NCBI RefSeq assembly: GCF_964218355.1
Contig: NZ_CAXPMC010000009.1
Location: forward strand, 124,001 to 188,000
Reading direction: 5' to 3'
Length of the DNA stretch: 64,000 bases
From: Ferrovibrio sp964218355
GTDB taxonomy: Bacteria; Pseudomonadota; Alphaproteobacteria; Ferrovibrionales; Ferrovibrionaceae
A program made the position numbers and the translations under genes. The notes beneath the pieces were generated by a model. That model was not told where the DNA came from, ran no database searches, and saw only the letters and a program-made list of their open reading frames with translations. Position 1 is the stretch's first letter, and the number at the start of each line of letters is the position of its first letter. Shown piece by piece: positions 8,591-17,705 of this stretch.

Positions 8591-9928
8591 TCAGACTGGA
8601 TCCTTGCCTGCTGCGGTCTGGGGCGGCGTGCGGCGCAATGCCCGTGCGTTGCGGATGAAGTTCTGCGCCAGCCCATGATAGAGGGGGGTCGGGCAGATCA
8701 TCCGTGAGGTGGCGAAGGCCAGCATCGAGGTTGCCATCAGCGGCAGGATCATGCCGTGGCTGCTGGTCATCTCCATCACGATGACGAAGGAAGTGATCGG
8801 AGCCTGCACGACGCCGGCAAGGTAGCTGGCCATGAACAGCAGGATGATGGTGCCTGGGTCGATATGCGGGAACAGGGTCGCCAGATTGGCACCAAAGCCG
8901 GCGCCGATCGACAGCGACGGCGAGAAGATGCCGCCGGGAATGCCGCAAATGGCCGACAGCGTGGTGGCGATCATCTTCAGGATGCCGAACTGCCAAGGCA
9001 GGGTGCCTTCGCCCTGCAGGATGAGGCGGGCCTCGTCATAGCCGGTGGCATAGGTGGTGCCGCCGGACAGCAATCCGCAGATGGCCGTGCCCAGACCGCA
9101 GAGCGCCGCGAAGACAACCGGATGCCGGCGGATGAAATTGCCGAGACGGCCGGCCGGGCCGCCCAGGACATACAGCAGCGTGCGGCTGAACAGCCCGCCG
9201 AGAAAGCCGCCGGCAATGCCGCAGGCAAGGATGGCGGGGAAGTCGCCATAGCCGGTCAACGCCACCTCGGTACGGCCGAAATAGACATAATTGCCGAGGA
9301 AAAACATCGAGACCAGACCGGCGGCAATGATGGCGCCAAGCACGAAGCCGCTGAGACGGTGCTCGAAGGAGCGGCTCATTTCCTCGATGCCGAAGACCAG
9401 GCCGGCCAGAGGCGTGTTGAAAGCGGCGGCGATACCGGCTGCGGCGCCGGCCAGAACCAGTCCCTGGTGCTTGCGGAAACGCCCCTTGCCCAGGGCATGC
9501 ATGATCGAGGCGCCGACCTGCACTGTCGGCCCCTCGCGCCCGACGGATGCACCGCAGCCGAGGGCAAAAACGGTCAGCAGTATCTTGCCGAAGGCGATCC
9601 GCAGCGACAGCAGCTTGCTGCGATCATTCTCGTCGGCAAGATGGCGGGCGGCGATCGCCTGGGGAATGCCGCTGCCCTGGGAATTCTGAAAGAAGCGGCG
9701 CGTGACCCAGTAGGAGGCAGCCAGGCCGGCTGGCGTCAGCAGCAGCGGTGCATAAGGGTAGGCATTGTTGACCGTCTTGAAGAGATGCTGTGCGTAATCC
9801 GCGGCAAAGGCAAAGCCGACCGTCACCACGCCGATCATCAGGCCGCCGATCCAGAAAATGCCGCGCCGCTGCCAGATATAACGGTTGAACCAGATGCGGC
9901 GCAGGAAGGTCGGAGTGCTGTGAGGCAT
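8591..9928 (-). CDS. ClC-family chloride channel or Cl-/H+ antiporter
   Basis: This 445-residue polytopic membrane protein has the ClC selectivity motifs GSGIP, GREGPT (containing the gating glutamate) and GIFSPSL. It also has IEEM at the place of the proton-relay glutamate of the E. coli antiporter, so proton-coupled exchange is plausible. The length suits the transmembrane core without CBS domains. The longest frame extends 36 codons further upstream. The ATG at 9928 is preferred because it gives a normal-length cytoplasmic N-terminus before helix B, although the ribosome-binding site is weak. It converges on the lipoprotein hydrolase with 7 bp between stop codons. Confidence 0.93.
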   Translation of the reverse strand: MPHSTPTFLRRIWFNRYIWQRRGIFWIGGLMIGVVTVGFAFAADYAQHLFKTVNNAYPYAPLLLTPAGLAASYWVTRRFFQNSQGSGIPQAIAARHLADENDRSKLLSLRIAFGKILLTVFALGCGASVGREGPTVQVGASIMHALGKGRFRKHQGLVLAGAAAGIAAAFNTPLAGLVFGIEEMSRSFEHRLSGFVLGAIIAAGLVSMFFLGNYVYFGRTEVALTGYGDFPAILACGIAGGFLGGLFSRTLLYVLGGPAGRLGNFIRRHPVVFAALCGLGTAICGLLSGGTTYATGYDEARLILQGEGTLPWQFGILKMIATTLSAICGIPGGIFSPSLSIGAGFGANLATLFPHIDPGTIILLFMASYLAGVVQAPITSFVIVMEMTSSHGMILPLMATSMLAFATSRMICPTPLYHGLAQNFIRNARALRRTPPQTAAGKDPV

Positions 9929-10102
9929 GGTCAGTCTTTGAGGCGGCCAGGGCAGGGGCGGACGTGACCCTCGCCGGGAGCAAGTCTCCATCCGGGCCAG
10001 CGGATCAAGTATTCGCCTGCCAGCCCGGCCTCGCAAGCGCCAGGGGATTTTTTCTGCCGATTTGCGCCAGATTCCGCTGAAAGCGGAGGCGCTGCATATT
10101 TT

Positions 10103-12295
10103 TCAGGCTCCGCGCGGCGGCGGCAGGCTGGCGATTACATCGGCCGCGCGCAGATCCTGCAGGGAGGGCTGCTGCAGCAGGCGGACCCAGTCACCGCGCG
10201 GAGCAATCCTGCGCGGGTCGGACTCTTCAGAATACAGCACCAGCACCGGGCAGCCGGTGGCGGCGATGATATGCATCGGGCCGGTATCGTTGCCAACGGC
10301 CATGGCGGCTCCACGTGCAAGCGTGGCCAGTTCGGCAATCGAGGTCCGGTTCATCAGGCTGACTGCCTGCGGACAGTCCGCCTGTATGGCTTCGATCGCA
10401 GCGGCTTCGGCTGTCTGGCCGATCAGCACCGGGGTCATGCCGCGGTCTGCGAAATGTCTGGCCAGCTGGCCGAAGGCTTCCGCCGGCCAGCGCTTGGCCG
10501 GACGGTGTGGTGCCCCCCCCGGAACGAGCAGGACATAAGAGTCAGGAAGGCCGAAAGCGGTTATATCGGCCTGCAGGAAGGACAGGTCGGGCAGTCCCGG
10601 ATCAGGGATGCCGACAAGAGCAAGCTGCCGTTTCCGGTGTTCGGCGATATGGACCGGCTCGACAGGGTCGGGAATGAAATAGGCGCAGCCCATGGCGTTG
10701 CCGACCCAGATATTCCGCGGCGAGCCGAGCAGCGAGTAGTAGAGACGGGTTCTCTGATTGCCCTGCAGGTCGTAGATGCGCTGGAATCGACGGCTGCGCA
10801 GCTGTCTCAGCAGCGCCAGCATCGGGCGCAGATGCCAAAGTTTCGGACGGCTGTCAGTCCAGATTTCATCAAAGCAGCCCGTCATGCGGGCCAGTTCGGC
10901 GTAAGGCTTTGTCGTCAGCAGGATCAGCGTCTGCCCGGGATGATGGTCGCGAATCGCCCGGAACAGGGGCAGGGCCATGATCATGTCGCCCAGGGCCGAA
11001 TGCTTGATCACCAGGACCGGTCTGCTGGCAGCAGGTCCCGCTTCTGCGGAAGAGGGCTGCAGCGCCAGGCGGGTTGTGGCGGCGATCATGCCAAGCGCCG
11101 TCCACATGACCATCGCCGGCCAGTTGCTGAAGAAGCTCTGGGTCGCAGAAACCGGGAACAGGGTCAGGATCAGGCCGCCACAGAGGGCCGCTCCGACCAG
11201 CCGCTTGCCCGGCCGGCGGAAGATGATCTGAAGAACCGGCCAGGTCAGGCTGGCCACGAAGGCAAGAAAACAGGCGAGTCCAATGATGCCGCTTTCAGAC
11301 AGCCATTCCAGATAGATGTTATGGGCATGCGGGTGACACGGGAAGCTTAGTCCGAGAGCGAAGCAGGCATCCTGGAATCCCTTCAGTCCGCTGCCAGTCA
11401 GGGGATTTTCAAGCCAGATACGGAAAGCCGTGTGAAAAATCCGCCCGTATGGGGATGTCCAGAATCCGGAAACATCCGTCTGGAGATTCTCGACTCGCAT
11501 CTGAACGGAATGGCTGAGGGCATACAGGGCGAGCAGGCAGAGCGGAATGACCGCGACAAGGCCAAGGATGTGAAGCCTGCGGCCGGGCATGAACATGATG
11601 GCAATGCTTGCCGCTGCCAGAAAAGCCAGGATGGTCAGGATCGTTGCCGTGCGCTCACCGCTGAGAATGATGAAGGCGAAAGCGATGAGGACGACGAGGG
11701 CGGAGGCGAGGTACCAATAGCGGCGGCTGGTCCTGCCAAGCGTCAGCAGAATGGTCGCGGCGACCAGCGGTGCGCCGATGCGCGCTATGAACATGCCGAT
11801 ATTCGGCCGATCCAGCGGCCCGGTCAGCCTGCGCCCGTCGATTGGCTGGCCGGTCAAGGAGATTCCGGTGGCCAGCTGAACGTATCCGTCGGCCATGGCC
11901 AGTGCCAGGGTGGCCCCCCACATGACCACGATCAGCCGGATATCGGATGGCGACCGCAGCAGCCATGTGACCATTGCGGCAAAGAACATGACAAATCGCA
12001 GCCAGAGCAGGGAGCGCGAAAAGGATGTTGCCACATCGGCGGCCGCCGGCGAGACAATCAGGTTGAGGATGAAGTAAGTCGCAATCAGGATGACAACACT
12101 GACGATGCCGAAATTCTCCCACCTGCGCTGCGCCAGTGTCGACCACAGGAAAGACAGCCCGATGACCGCCATGATCACTTCTGCACCGCCACGGGCCAGC
12201 AGAAGGGCGGCCGGCATCAGTCCGAGCAGCAGCAGATTGGTTTGGCGCAGCCGGGCATACGGCTCGGCTGCGGGAGAATAGGGGGCGTCATTCAT
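10103..12295 (-). CDS. Fusion of O-antigen ligase (WaaL-like) and GT9 heptosyltransferase-like glycosyltransferase
   Basis: The 730-residue product joins two normally separate proteins. Residues 1 to ~415 are a polytopic membrane domain of the O-antigen ligase/polymerase family, with the periplasmic-loop motif HPHAHNIYLEWLSESG. Residues 425-730 (DNA 10103-11023) are a complete soluble glycosyltransferase family 9 domain, from VLVIKHSALGDMIMALPL to GNDTGPMH (668-675) and a PRRIAPRG ending. No stop or frameshift separates them. The ligase half would join a lipid-linked glycan to lipid A core and the GT9 half would add a core sugar. The gene overlaps the upstream GT2 gene by 4 bp (ATGA). Confidence 0.9.
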   Translation of the reverse strand: MNDAPYSPAAEPYARLRQTNLLLLGLMPAALLLARGGAEVIMAVIGLSFLWSTLAQRRWENFGIVSVVILIATYFILNLIVSPAAADVATSFSRSLLWLRFVMFFAAMVTWLLRSPSDIRLIVVMWGATLALAMADGYVQLATGISLTGQPIDGRRLTGPLDRPNIGMFIARIGAPLVAATILLTLGRTSRRYWYLASALVVLIAFAFIILSGERTATILTILAFLAAASIAIMFMPGRRLHILGLVAVIPLCLLALYALSHSVQMRVENLQTDVSGFWTSPYGRIFHTAFRIWLENPLTGSGLKGFQDACFALGLSFPCHPHAHNIYLEWLSESGIIGLACFLAFVASLTWPVLQIIFRRPGKRLVGAALCGGLILTLFPVSATQSFFSNWPAMVMWTALGMIAATTRLALQPSSAEAGPAASRPVLVIKHSALGDMIMALPLFRAIRDHHPGQTLILLTTKPYAELARMTGCFDEIWTDSRPKLWHLRPMLALLRQLRSRRFQRIYDLQGNQRTRLYYSLLGSPRNIWVGNAMGCAYFIPDPVEPVHIAEHRKRQLALVGIPDPGLPDLSFLQADITAFGLPDSYVLLVPGGAPHRPAKRWPAEAFGQLARHFADRGMTPVLIGQTAEAAAIEAIQADCPQAVSLMNRTSIAELATLARGAAMAVGNDTGPMHIIAATGCPVLVLYSEESDPRRIAPRGDWVRLLQQPSLQDLRAADVIASLPPPRGA

Positions 12296-13254
12296 ACGCG
12301 CGCCAGCCCTTTTTCAGAGAATTCCGGAGTCCGCCGAATCCCCGGGCGGGCTGCAAAATATGCAACGGATTCTGCCAGCCACTTTTCGGGAACGCTCAAC
12401 GGGCCGAGTCTTGATGCGGCGTACCTGAAAAACACTGCCAGCCTGTGACGTCCGGAATTATCGCTGCGAACCGCTTTCCATGCTGTCGACATGCATTTCC
12501 GGGTCAATTGCCGCTGCAGCACGGGCGGCAGTTCCGGATGATCGCGGAACAGGAGATAGTGCGCAAAGAACCGGTCATGATGCTGCTGTCCTTTGTCTGC
12601 CGACAATCGTTTCCGGGCTGGCGGGGCATAGGTCGCAGGGGCCTGCAGATCGACCATCCGTGCGGCGCTCAGGGCCAACCGCAACGGCAGGGCTTCATCC
12701 TGGATGAACAGGCGGGGGTCGCAGCCGCCGGCAGACCGGAACAGCCCGGTTTCCACCAGCCAGCACATGCGGACAAAGCCGCGGTTGCCCAGCAGGGCAG
12801 GGAGAACCGGGGAAAGCAGGGCGAAAGGAGGCGATGACGGCAGGGCCGGGGGGATGAAACTTTCGCCGGGCTGATCGGTGATCGCGACCTTGCCGTGGAC
12901 CATGGGAGCTGCATGGTCGCGCAACAGGTGAAGCATTGTCGCGATGGCGTTCGGCGCAACCAGCTCATCCGCATCGAGCAGGCACAGATACCGGCCTGCA
13001 GCGAGTGCGGCGCCCTGGTTGAGGCGGATGCTGGGGCCGGCATTCTGGCTGTTGGCGACAACCCTGGCGCGCGGCAGACCGGCCGTGCGGTCCTGCAGCA
13101 GCGGGAGAGAGCCATCGGTCGAGGCGTCGTCGACAAAAATGAACTCGGCCTGCGCATCGATTGTCTGGGCCGCCAGCGCACGGAGAACAGCCGGCAGGAT
13201 ATCGGCCTTGTTGTAGACCGGCAGGACGAAGCTGATGTCCGGAGAAGCTTGCAT
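12292..13254 (-). CDS. Glycosyltransferase family 2
   Basis: This 320-residue protein starts with a GT-A core: ISFVLPVYNKADIL, nucleotide-binding VDDASTDGS (41-49) and the metal-binding D94-A-D96 in CLLDADE. An inverting transfer of a sugar from a nucleotide donor to a surface glycan is expected. The stop overlaps the ATG of the ligase/GT9 fusion, so both act in the same lipopolysaccharide or capsule step. There is no transmembrane segment in the core, so it is probably cytosolic or peripheral. The acceptor and the sugar cannot be inferred. Confidence 0.9.
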   Translation of the reverse strand: MQASPDISFVLPVYNKADILPAVLRALAAQTIDAQAEFIFVDDASTDGSLPLLQDRTAGLPRARVVANSQNAGPSIRLNQGAALAAGRYLCLLDADELVAPNAIATMLHLLRDHAAPMVHGKVAITDQPGESFIPPALPSSPPFALLSPVLPALLGNRGFVRMCWLVETGLFRSAGGCDPRLFIQDEALPLRLALSAARMVDLQAPATYAPPARKRLSADKGQQHHDRFFAHYLLFRDHPELPPVLQRQLTRKCMSTAWKAVRSDNSGRHRLAVFFRYAASRLGPLSVPEKWLAESVAYFAARPGIRRTPEFSEKGLARV

Positions 13255-13358
13255 AAGAAAAGGCGGGACCGCTGGCTGGCACGGGCGTATCAGGCCGGAT
13301 TAAAGGGATTTACGGTCTTTGACAAGACAGCGGGCCCGCCAGTGGCGGGATAGGCCGG

Positions 13359-13649
13359 TCAGGCCAGCAGGTAAACCGACATTGTCGGTGGTCTGCGCGC
13401 GACTGCGAAGCCGTCATAGGTGATCGGCGCGCCGTGAAACTCTCGCAACGGAGCTTCGCGCTCGGCCCGGGCCTTGTCGGGGCCGCCGAGTTCGCCGCGT
13501 ATGACCAGCAGCTGCTGCAGCATGGTTTCGACGCCGGATGGCTGCCCGGCGGACACGATCTCGGCACGCGACTGCGGCACCGGCCCAATGCCGATGCCAA
13601 GCGGGGCCGATTCATAGGGCAGGCGCGGAATAATATCGACGACGCTCAT
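13359..13649 (-). CDS. Hypothetical protein, 96 residues
   Basis: This small frame (N-terminus MSVVDIIPRLPYESAPLG) has strongly GC-biased third codon positions like its neighbours, which supports coding. It has no signal peptide, transmembrane segment or motif that I recognise. No good Shine-Dalgarno sequence precedes its ATG, and an AT-rich stretch lies upstream. A competing frame at 13310-13615 on the same strand has less natural codon use and is rejected. The GT2 gene lies about 100 bp downstream on the same strand. The function is unknown. Confidence 0.6.
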   Translation of the reverse strand: MSVVDIIPRLPYESAPLGIGIGPVPQSRAEIVSAGQPSGVETMLQQLLVIRGELGGPDKARAEREAPLREFHGAPITYDGFAVARRPPTMSVYLLA

Positions 13650-13829
13650 GATTTGTTAACTTATCATGAGGCCGCCGCAGCGGAAAGCGGGCTTTCCATC
13701 CTGCCTGAAGATGAAATTCTTTTGTTTGTCAGATGGTTATGGATTGCGATGTGGCCATCTTGTTGACTCTGCGGGTATTCGGCGGCAGCCTCCGGCCAGT
13801 CAGAATGATCCGGCACGGGAGGGCCGGCC

Positions 13830-15443
13830 ATGGCGTGGACATTGCCGCCTGCCATTGGAATCCGTCACGAAGTGCATCACGGCGACCGGGTTCTGCGCTG
13901 TTTTACGGATCGCCCGGGCCATTGCTACGCGATGTTTGCAGCCGCAGCAGAACGGCAGCCTGACCGCGAGGCACTGGTCTGCGGCTCCCTGCGACTGAGC
14001 TATGGCGAGCTGGCCCTGGCGGCCGAACGGCACGCTGCCGGTCTGGCCGCGCGTGGCATCGGTGCCGGCGACCGGGTCGCGCTGCTGCTTGGCAACCGTG
14101 TGGAATTTATCCTGTCGCTGCTGGCGACGCTGCGGCTGGGGGCGATCGCCGTGCCGCTGGGGACCCGGCTGCAGAAACCGGAAATCGCCTACATCCTCGA
14201 CCACGCGGGTGCTGTCGCACTGGTGCATGAGGCGGATCTGGCGGACCGTCTGCCGGAAGGGGCGGAAGTCCCGGCGCTGCGTTTCCGTTTTGCGGTCGGG
14301 GGCCCTTGCACCGGAGCAGAGGATTTCGCGGTGCTGGCGGCAGACAGCACTGAATCCCTGCCACCTGTCGCGCCAGCCGAGGATGATACCGCGGTCATTC
14401 TCTATACCTCCGGCACAACCGGCCGGCCGAAGGGCGCAATGCTGGCGCATCTGGGGATCGTGCATTCGGCCCTGCATTTCCGGCACTGCATGGCACTGAC
14501 GGCGGAGGACCGCATCCTGCTTTCGGTTCCGGCCAGCCATGTCACCGGGCTGGTCGCCGTCATCATGACGGCCTGGCTTGTTGGCGGCGCCATCATCATG
14601 ATGTCGGAATTCCGGGCGCGCGACTTTCTGGCACTGGCCGCCCGTGAACGGCTGACCTACACCGTGATGGTGCCGGCGATGTACAATCTCTGCCTGCTGC
14701 AGCCGGATTTCGACAGCTACGACCTTGGCAGCTGGCGGATCGGCGGCTATGGCGGCGCGCCGATGCCGGAAGCAACGATTGCCGCCCTGGCACGGAAGCT
14801 GCCACAGCTGGGGCTTGCCAATGCCTATGGCGCCACCGAGACCACCTCGCCGACCACCATCATGCCGGCGGTGCATACGGCGACGCATGCCGACAGTGTC
14901 GGCTGGCCGGTGCCCTGCGGCGATGTGATCATCGTCGATGCGGCAGGCCGGGAGGTTCCGCCTGGCGAGGCCGGTGAAATCTGGATTCGCGGCCCCATGG
15001 TGGTGGCGGGATACTGGCGGAACCCGGAGGCGACAGCACAATCCTTCACGGCCGGTTTCTGGCATTCCGGCGATATCGGCTCGATGGATGCGGATGGTTT
15101 CGTGCGGGTTTTCGACCGGGTGAAGGACATGATCAACCGGGGCGGCTACAAGATATTCTCGGTCGAGGTCGAGAATGCCCTGAGCTATCACCCTGGCGTA
15201 CTGGAAAGCGCCATCGTGGCGAAACCCTGCCCGGTACTGGGCGAGCGTGTGCATGCCTTCGTCAGCCGGCGGCAGGCCGCCGGGGTCGGGGAGGCCGAGC
15301 TGAAAGCCTTCTGTGCCGAGCGGCTGGCGGATTACAAGGTGCCGGAAAGCTTCACCCTGCTGGACGAACCCCTGCCGCGCAACGCCAACGGCAAACTGCT
15401 GAAGCGCGTCCTGCGCGGCCGCCTCGACGCCCGGCCGGTCTGA
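13830..15443 (+). CDS. AMP-forming acyl-CoA synthetase (class I adenylate-forming)
   Basis: This 537-residue ligase would activate a carboxylic acid with ATP and load it onto CoA. It has the P-loop-like motif YTSGTTGRPKGAML, the aromatic A5-type segment YGATETTSP, GEIWIRGPMVVAGYW, the A7 motif HSGDIGSMD, and the A8/A10 segments NRGGYKIFSVEVE and NGKLLKR with the catalytic lysine. The substrate is not evident; medium-chain, aryl or dicarboxylic acids are all possible. The gene stands alone and converges on rmlA with 3 bp between stop codons. The ATG at 13830 has no strong ribosome-binding site, so a slightly different start is possible. Confidence 0.9.
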   Translation: MAWTLPPAIGIRHEVHHGDRVLRCFTDRPGHCYAMFAAAAERQPDREALVCGSLRLSYGELALAAERHAAGLAARGIGAGDRVALLLGNRVEFILSLLATLRLGAIAVPLGTRLQKPEIAYILDHAGAVALVHEADLADRLPEGAEVPALRFRFAVGGPCTGAEDFAVLAADSTESLPPVAPAEDDTAVILYTSGTTGRPKGAMLAHLGIVHSALHFRHCMALTAEDRILLSVPASHVTGLVAVIMTAWLVGGAIIMMSEFRARDFLALAARERLTYTVMVPAMYNLCLLQPDFDSYDLGSWRIGGYGGAPMPEATIAALARKLPQLGLANAYGATETTSPTTIMPAVHTATHADSVGWPVPCGDVIIVDAAGREVPPGEAGEIWIRGPMVVAGYWRNPEATAQSFTAGFWHSGDIGSMDADGFVRVFDRVKDMINRGGYKIFSVEVENALSYHPGVLESAIVAKPCPVLGERVHAFVSRRQAAGVGEAELKAFCAERLADYKVPESFTLLDEPLPRNANGKLLKRVLRGRLDARPV

Positions 15444-15446
15444 AGG

Positions 15447-16325
15447 TCAGGGTTCGAATTTCTCGCGGACGATGCGGCGCAGATACTGGGCATAGGCATT
15501 GCTGCCGTAGCTGTCTGCGATGCGCTCGACCCTGGCGGTGTCGATAAAGCCCAGACGCCAGGCGACCTCTTCCGGCACGGCGATCTTCAGCCCCTGCCGC
15601 TTTTCCACGGTGGCGATGAAGTTCGACGCATCCAGCAGGCTGTCCGGCGTGCCGGTATCCAGCCAGGCAAAGCCGCGGCCGAACAGTTCCACATGCAGCT
15701 TGCCCTGCTGCAGGTAGACATTGTTCAGATCGGTGATCTCAAGTTCGCCACGTGCTGAAGGCTGCAGGCCGGCGGCAATGTCGCAGACATGCCGGTCGTA
15801 GAAATACAGGCCGGTTACGGCCCAGTTGCTTGGCGGAATCTTCGGCTTTTCGATGATTGCGCGCGGCGTCCGGCCGGGGCCGAGTTCGAGCACGCCGTAC
15901 CGTTCCGGATCGGCCACCCAGTAGCCGAAAACCACGGCGCCGTCGGCTCTGGCTGCAGCCCGTTGCAGCACTTCGACGAAGCCCTCGCCGTAGAAGATGT
16001 TGTCGCCCAGCACCAGGGCGCAGGCGTCGCCGGCAATGAAATCGCGCCCGATCAGGAAAGCCTGGGCAATGCCCCGGGGCTCCGGCTGCACGGCATATTC
16101 GATCCGCAATCCCCACTGGCTGCCATCGCCCATCAGGGTACGGAAAGCCTCCTGGTCGCGCGGTGTGGTGATCACCAGGATATCGCGGATGCCGGCCAGC
16201 ATCAGGGTGGTCAGCGGATGATAGATCATCGGCTTGTCGTAGATGGTCAGCAGCTGCTTGCTGATCACGGTGGTTGCCGGATGCAGCCGGCTGCCGGTGC
16301 CGCCTGCGAGAATAATGCCCTTCAT
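15447..16325 (-). CDS. rfbA: Glucose-1-phosphate thymidylyltransferase
   Basis: The enzyme makes dTDP-glucose from dTTP and glucose-1-phosphate, the first step towards dTDP-L-rhamnose and related sugars. The 292-residue product matches the family length. It shows the nucleotidyltransferase signature GGTGSRLHP (8-16), SKQLLTIYDKPMIYHPL, ALVLGDNIFYG and the FAWLDTGTP segment. The other rml genes (rfbB, C, D) are not in the window. Its location 3 kb from the ligase/GT9/GT2 pair fits surface polysaccharide synthesis. Confidence 0.95.
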   Translation of the reverse strand: MKGIILAGGTGSRLHPATTVISKQLLTIYDKPMIYHPLTTLMLAGIRDILVITTPRDQEAFRTLMGDGSQWGLRIEYAVQPEPRGIAQAFLIGRDFIAGDACALVLGDNIFYGEGFVEVLQRAAARADGAVVFGYWVADPERYGVLELGPGRTPRAIIEKPKIPPSNWAVTGLYFYDRHVCDIAAGLQPSARGELEITDLNNVYLQQGKLHVELFGRGFAWLDTGTPDSLLDASNFIATVEKRQGLKIAVPEEVAWRLGFIDTARVERIADSYGSNAYAQYLRRIVREKFEP

Positions 16326-16399
16326 GGGAAACCGTCCGCTGTGGTGTCAGGGCGCGACGCTAGCCGAAATGCGGCGGGCGGGAAAGGCGCGGCCCGGAT

Positions 16400-17386
16400 T
16401 CAGGCCCGGCCGGCAAGCCAGTAGGCGGGGCTGCCGGCGGTCATCGCGCGGAAGGCGCGCGGCGACACGCCATAGCGGTCGCGGAAACAGCGGCTGAAAT
16501 GGGCCGAGGAATTGAAGCCCCAGCTGAAAGCGATGTCGGTGATGGACAGGTGCCGCAGGGCCGGGTTGGCGAGGTCGCTGCAAACCCGTTCCAGCCGGCT
16601 GTTCCAGATGTGGCTGTTCAGGGTGGTGCCCTCGCGGCTGAACAGCTTGTGCAGGTTGCGTTTGCTGCAGCCGACGGCGGCGGCAACCCGGTCAAGCGAC
16701 AGCAGCGGATCACGCAGGTGCTGGGCGATGAAGGTCCGCACCCGCGCCCGGCTGGTTTCCCCGAGTGAGACATCGGTGGCGATGCCCTGCAGGTCGAGTG
16801 CGGCCAGCCTGACCATCTGGGCGATGGTCTCGCCCATCTCGGCGCCGCCATGAGGGCCGGCAATCGCCGGCAGATCCGCGAAGGCAGAAGAGAGAAACTG
16901 GAAGACCAGGCGGCCGACACCGCTCTGACCGGAGAAGCGCCGCACCGACAGTTCGGTCATGTCCAGCCCCAGCCGGGTCAGGCAGTCGCGCGGCAGCAGC
17001 AGGGCAATCTGGTTGATGCGTTCGGGGTTGGACACGACATAGGTGTTGGTCGTGTCGTACATGCTCCATTCACCGGGCGTCAGAATCAGTCGGCGGCCGT
17101 TCTGCTCGAAGCAGGCGGCCCCCTCGATCTGGGCGACGATCTTCACATAGCCGCGATCATCGCGGCGGATCAGGTTTGGCGTGCGCACCACGCGATGGCG
17201 GCTGGCCAGAATGCGGCAGAGCTTCAACCCGCCGATATCACCGAGTTCGAGCCGGCCATCGAAATTCTCGTCGCCATAGGTGTCCGACTGCAGCCGGCCG
17301 ATATGGCGGGCCACGAAATCGCCCCAGAGCGCCAGCCGGTCCGCCGAAGCGACGTCCGATGTGGCCACAACCGATACCGCGCTCAT
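16400..17386 (-). CDS. AraC/XylS-family transcriptional regulator with AraC_binding_2-type sensor domain
   Basis: This 328-residue protein has an N-terminal sensor domain like that of FeaR/NphR-type activators (about 20-190) and a C-terminal AraC double helix-turn-helix (about 215-318). The second helix-turn-helix ends in the typical FSWGFNSSAHFSRCFRDRYGVSPRAFR block, written here only in part as the FSRCFRDRYGVSP core. It is divergent from the ABC importer/aldehyde dehydrogenase operon across a 319-bp gap, so it is the likely activator of that operon. FeaR relatives respond to aromatic aldehydes or amines. A symmetric element directly before its start suggests autoregulation. Confidence 0.9.
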   Translation of the reverse strand: MSAVSVVATSDVASADRLALWGDFVARHIGRLQSDTYGDENFDGRLELGDIGGLKLCRILASRHRVVRTPNLIRRDDRGYVKIVAQIEGAACFEQNGRRLILTPGEWSMYDTTNTYVVSNPERINQIALLLPRDCLTRLGLDMTELSVRRFSGQSGVGRLVFQFLSSAFADLPAIAGPHGGAEMGETIAQMVRLAALDLQGIATDVSLGETSRARVRTFIAQHLRDPLLSLDRVAAAVGCSKRNLHKLFSREGTTLNSHIWNSRLERVCSDLANPALRHLSITDIAFSWGFNSSAHFSRCFRDRYGVSPRAFRAMTAGSPAYWLAGRA

Positions 17387-17705
17387 ATCCTCCCCGCCGT
17401 TGGATATCCAACTATCCGAAGTCTAACGCGGCGGAGCAGGTGCGTTAAGGCTTTTCGATGATGTCGCGGCCCAGCCCCGCGCATAGACGTGCGGATACCG
17501 CCCATGCTGCGGCGCAACAGATCGTTCGTGGGCGGATGCCGGTACCGTCACAGTCAAGTGAAGGTTCGCTCTCGGGCAAGAAGCGCGGCGGAATCGGGGG
17601 TATCGGTACAGGGAATGCACCGGCAGCAAGCCGGGCAGCGACAGGCAGTGTGCCGTTCACGGCGACATGCTGCGACTGGCAGTCGTGTCTTGGGAGGAGA
17701 AAAAG
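17387..17705. promoter_or_regulatory. Divergent intergenic region (319 bp) between the AraC-type regulator and the Liv operon
   Basis: No gene is supported in this stretch. It must contain the promoters of both the regulator and the importer operon. Near the regulator end is the perfect palindrome GTTGGATATCCAAC, with two GGATA elements on the minus strand at 17405-17409 and 17413-17417, similar to the GGNTA half-sites used by AraC/XylS proteins. The right end carries the strong ribosome-binding site GGGAGGAG of the SBP gene. I could not identify convincing -35/-10 or -24/-12 boxes. Confidence 0.6.
17399..17417. promoter_or_regulatory. Palindrome with GGATA half-sites before the AraC-type regulator
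   Basis: A perfect 14-bp palindrome (17399-17412) overlaps two minus-strand GGATA elements spaced 8 bp start to start. It lies 13-31 bp upstream of the regulator start codon, a position suited to autorepression. Assignment as the AraC-type binding site is inference. Confidence 0.4.

Noticed and set aside
13330..13355. A terminator for the 96-residue gene
   Set aside because: A CCCGCC/GGCGGG stem exists, but no U-tract follows on the minus strand.
13310..13615. An alternative minus-strand frame overlapping the 96-residue gene
   Set aside because: Its composition (many Arg, Pro and Ser) is that of an off-frame translation.
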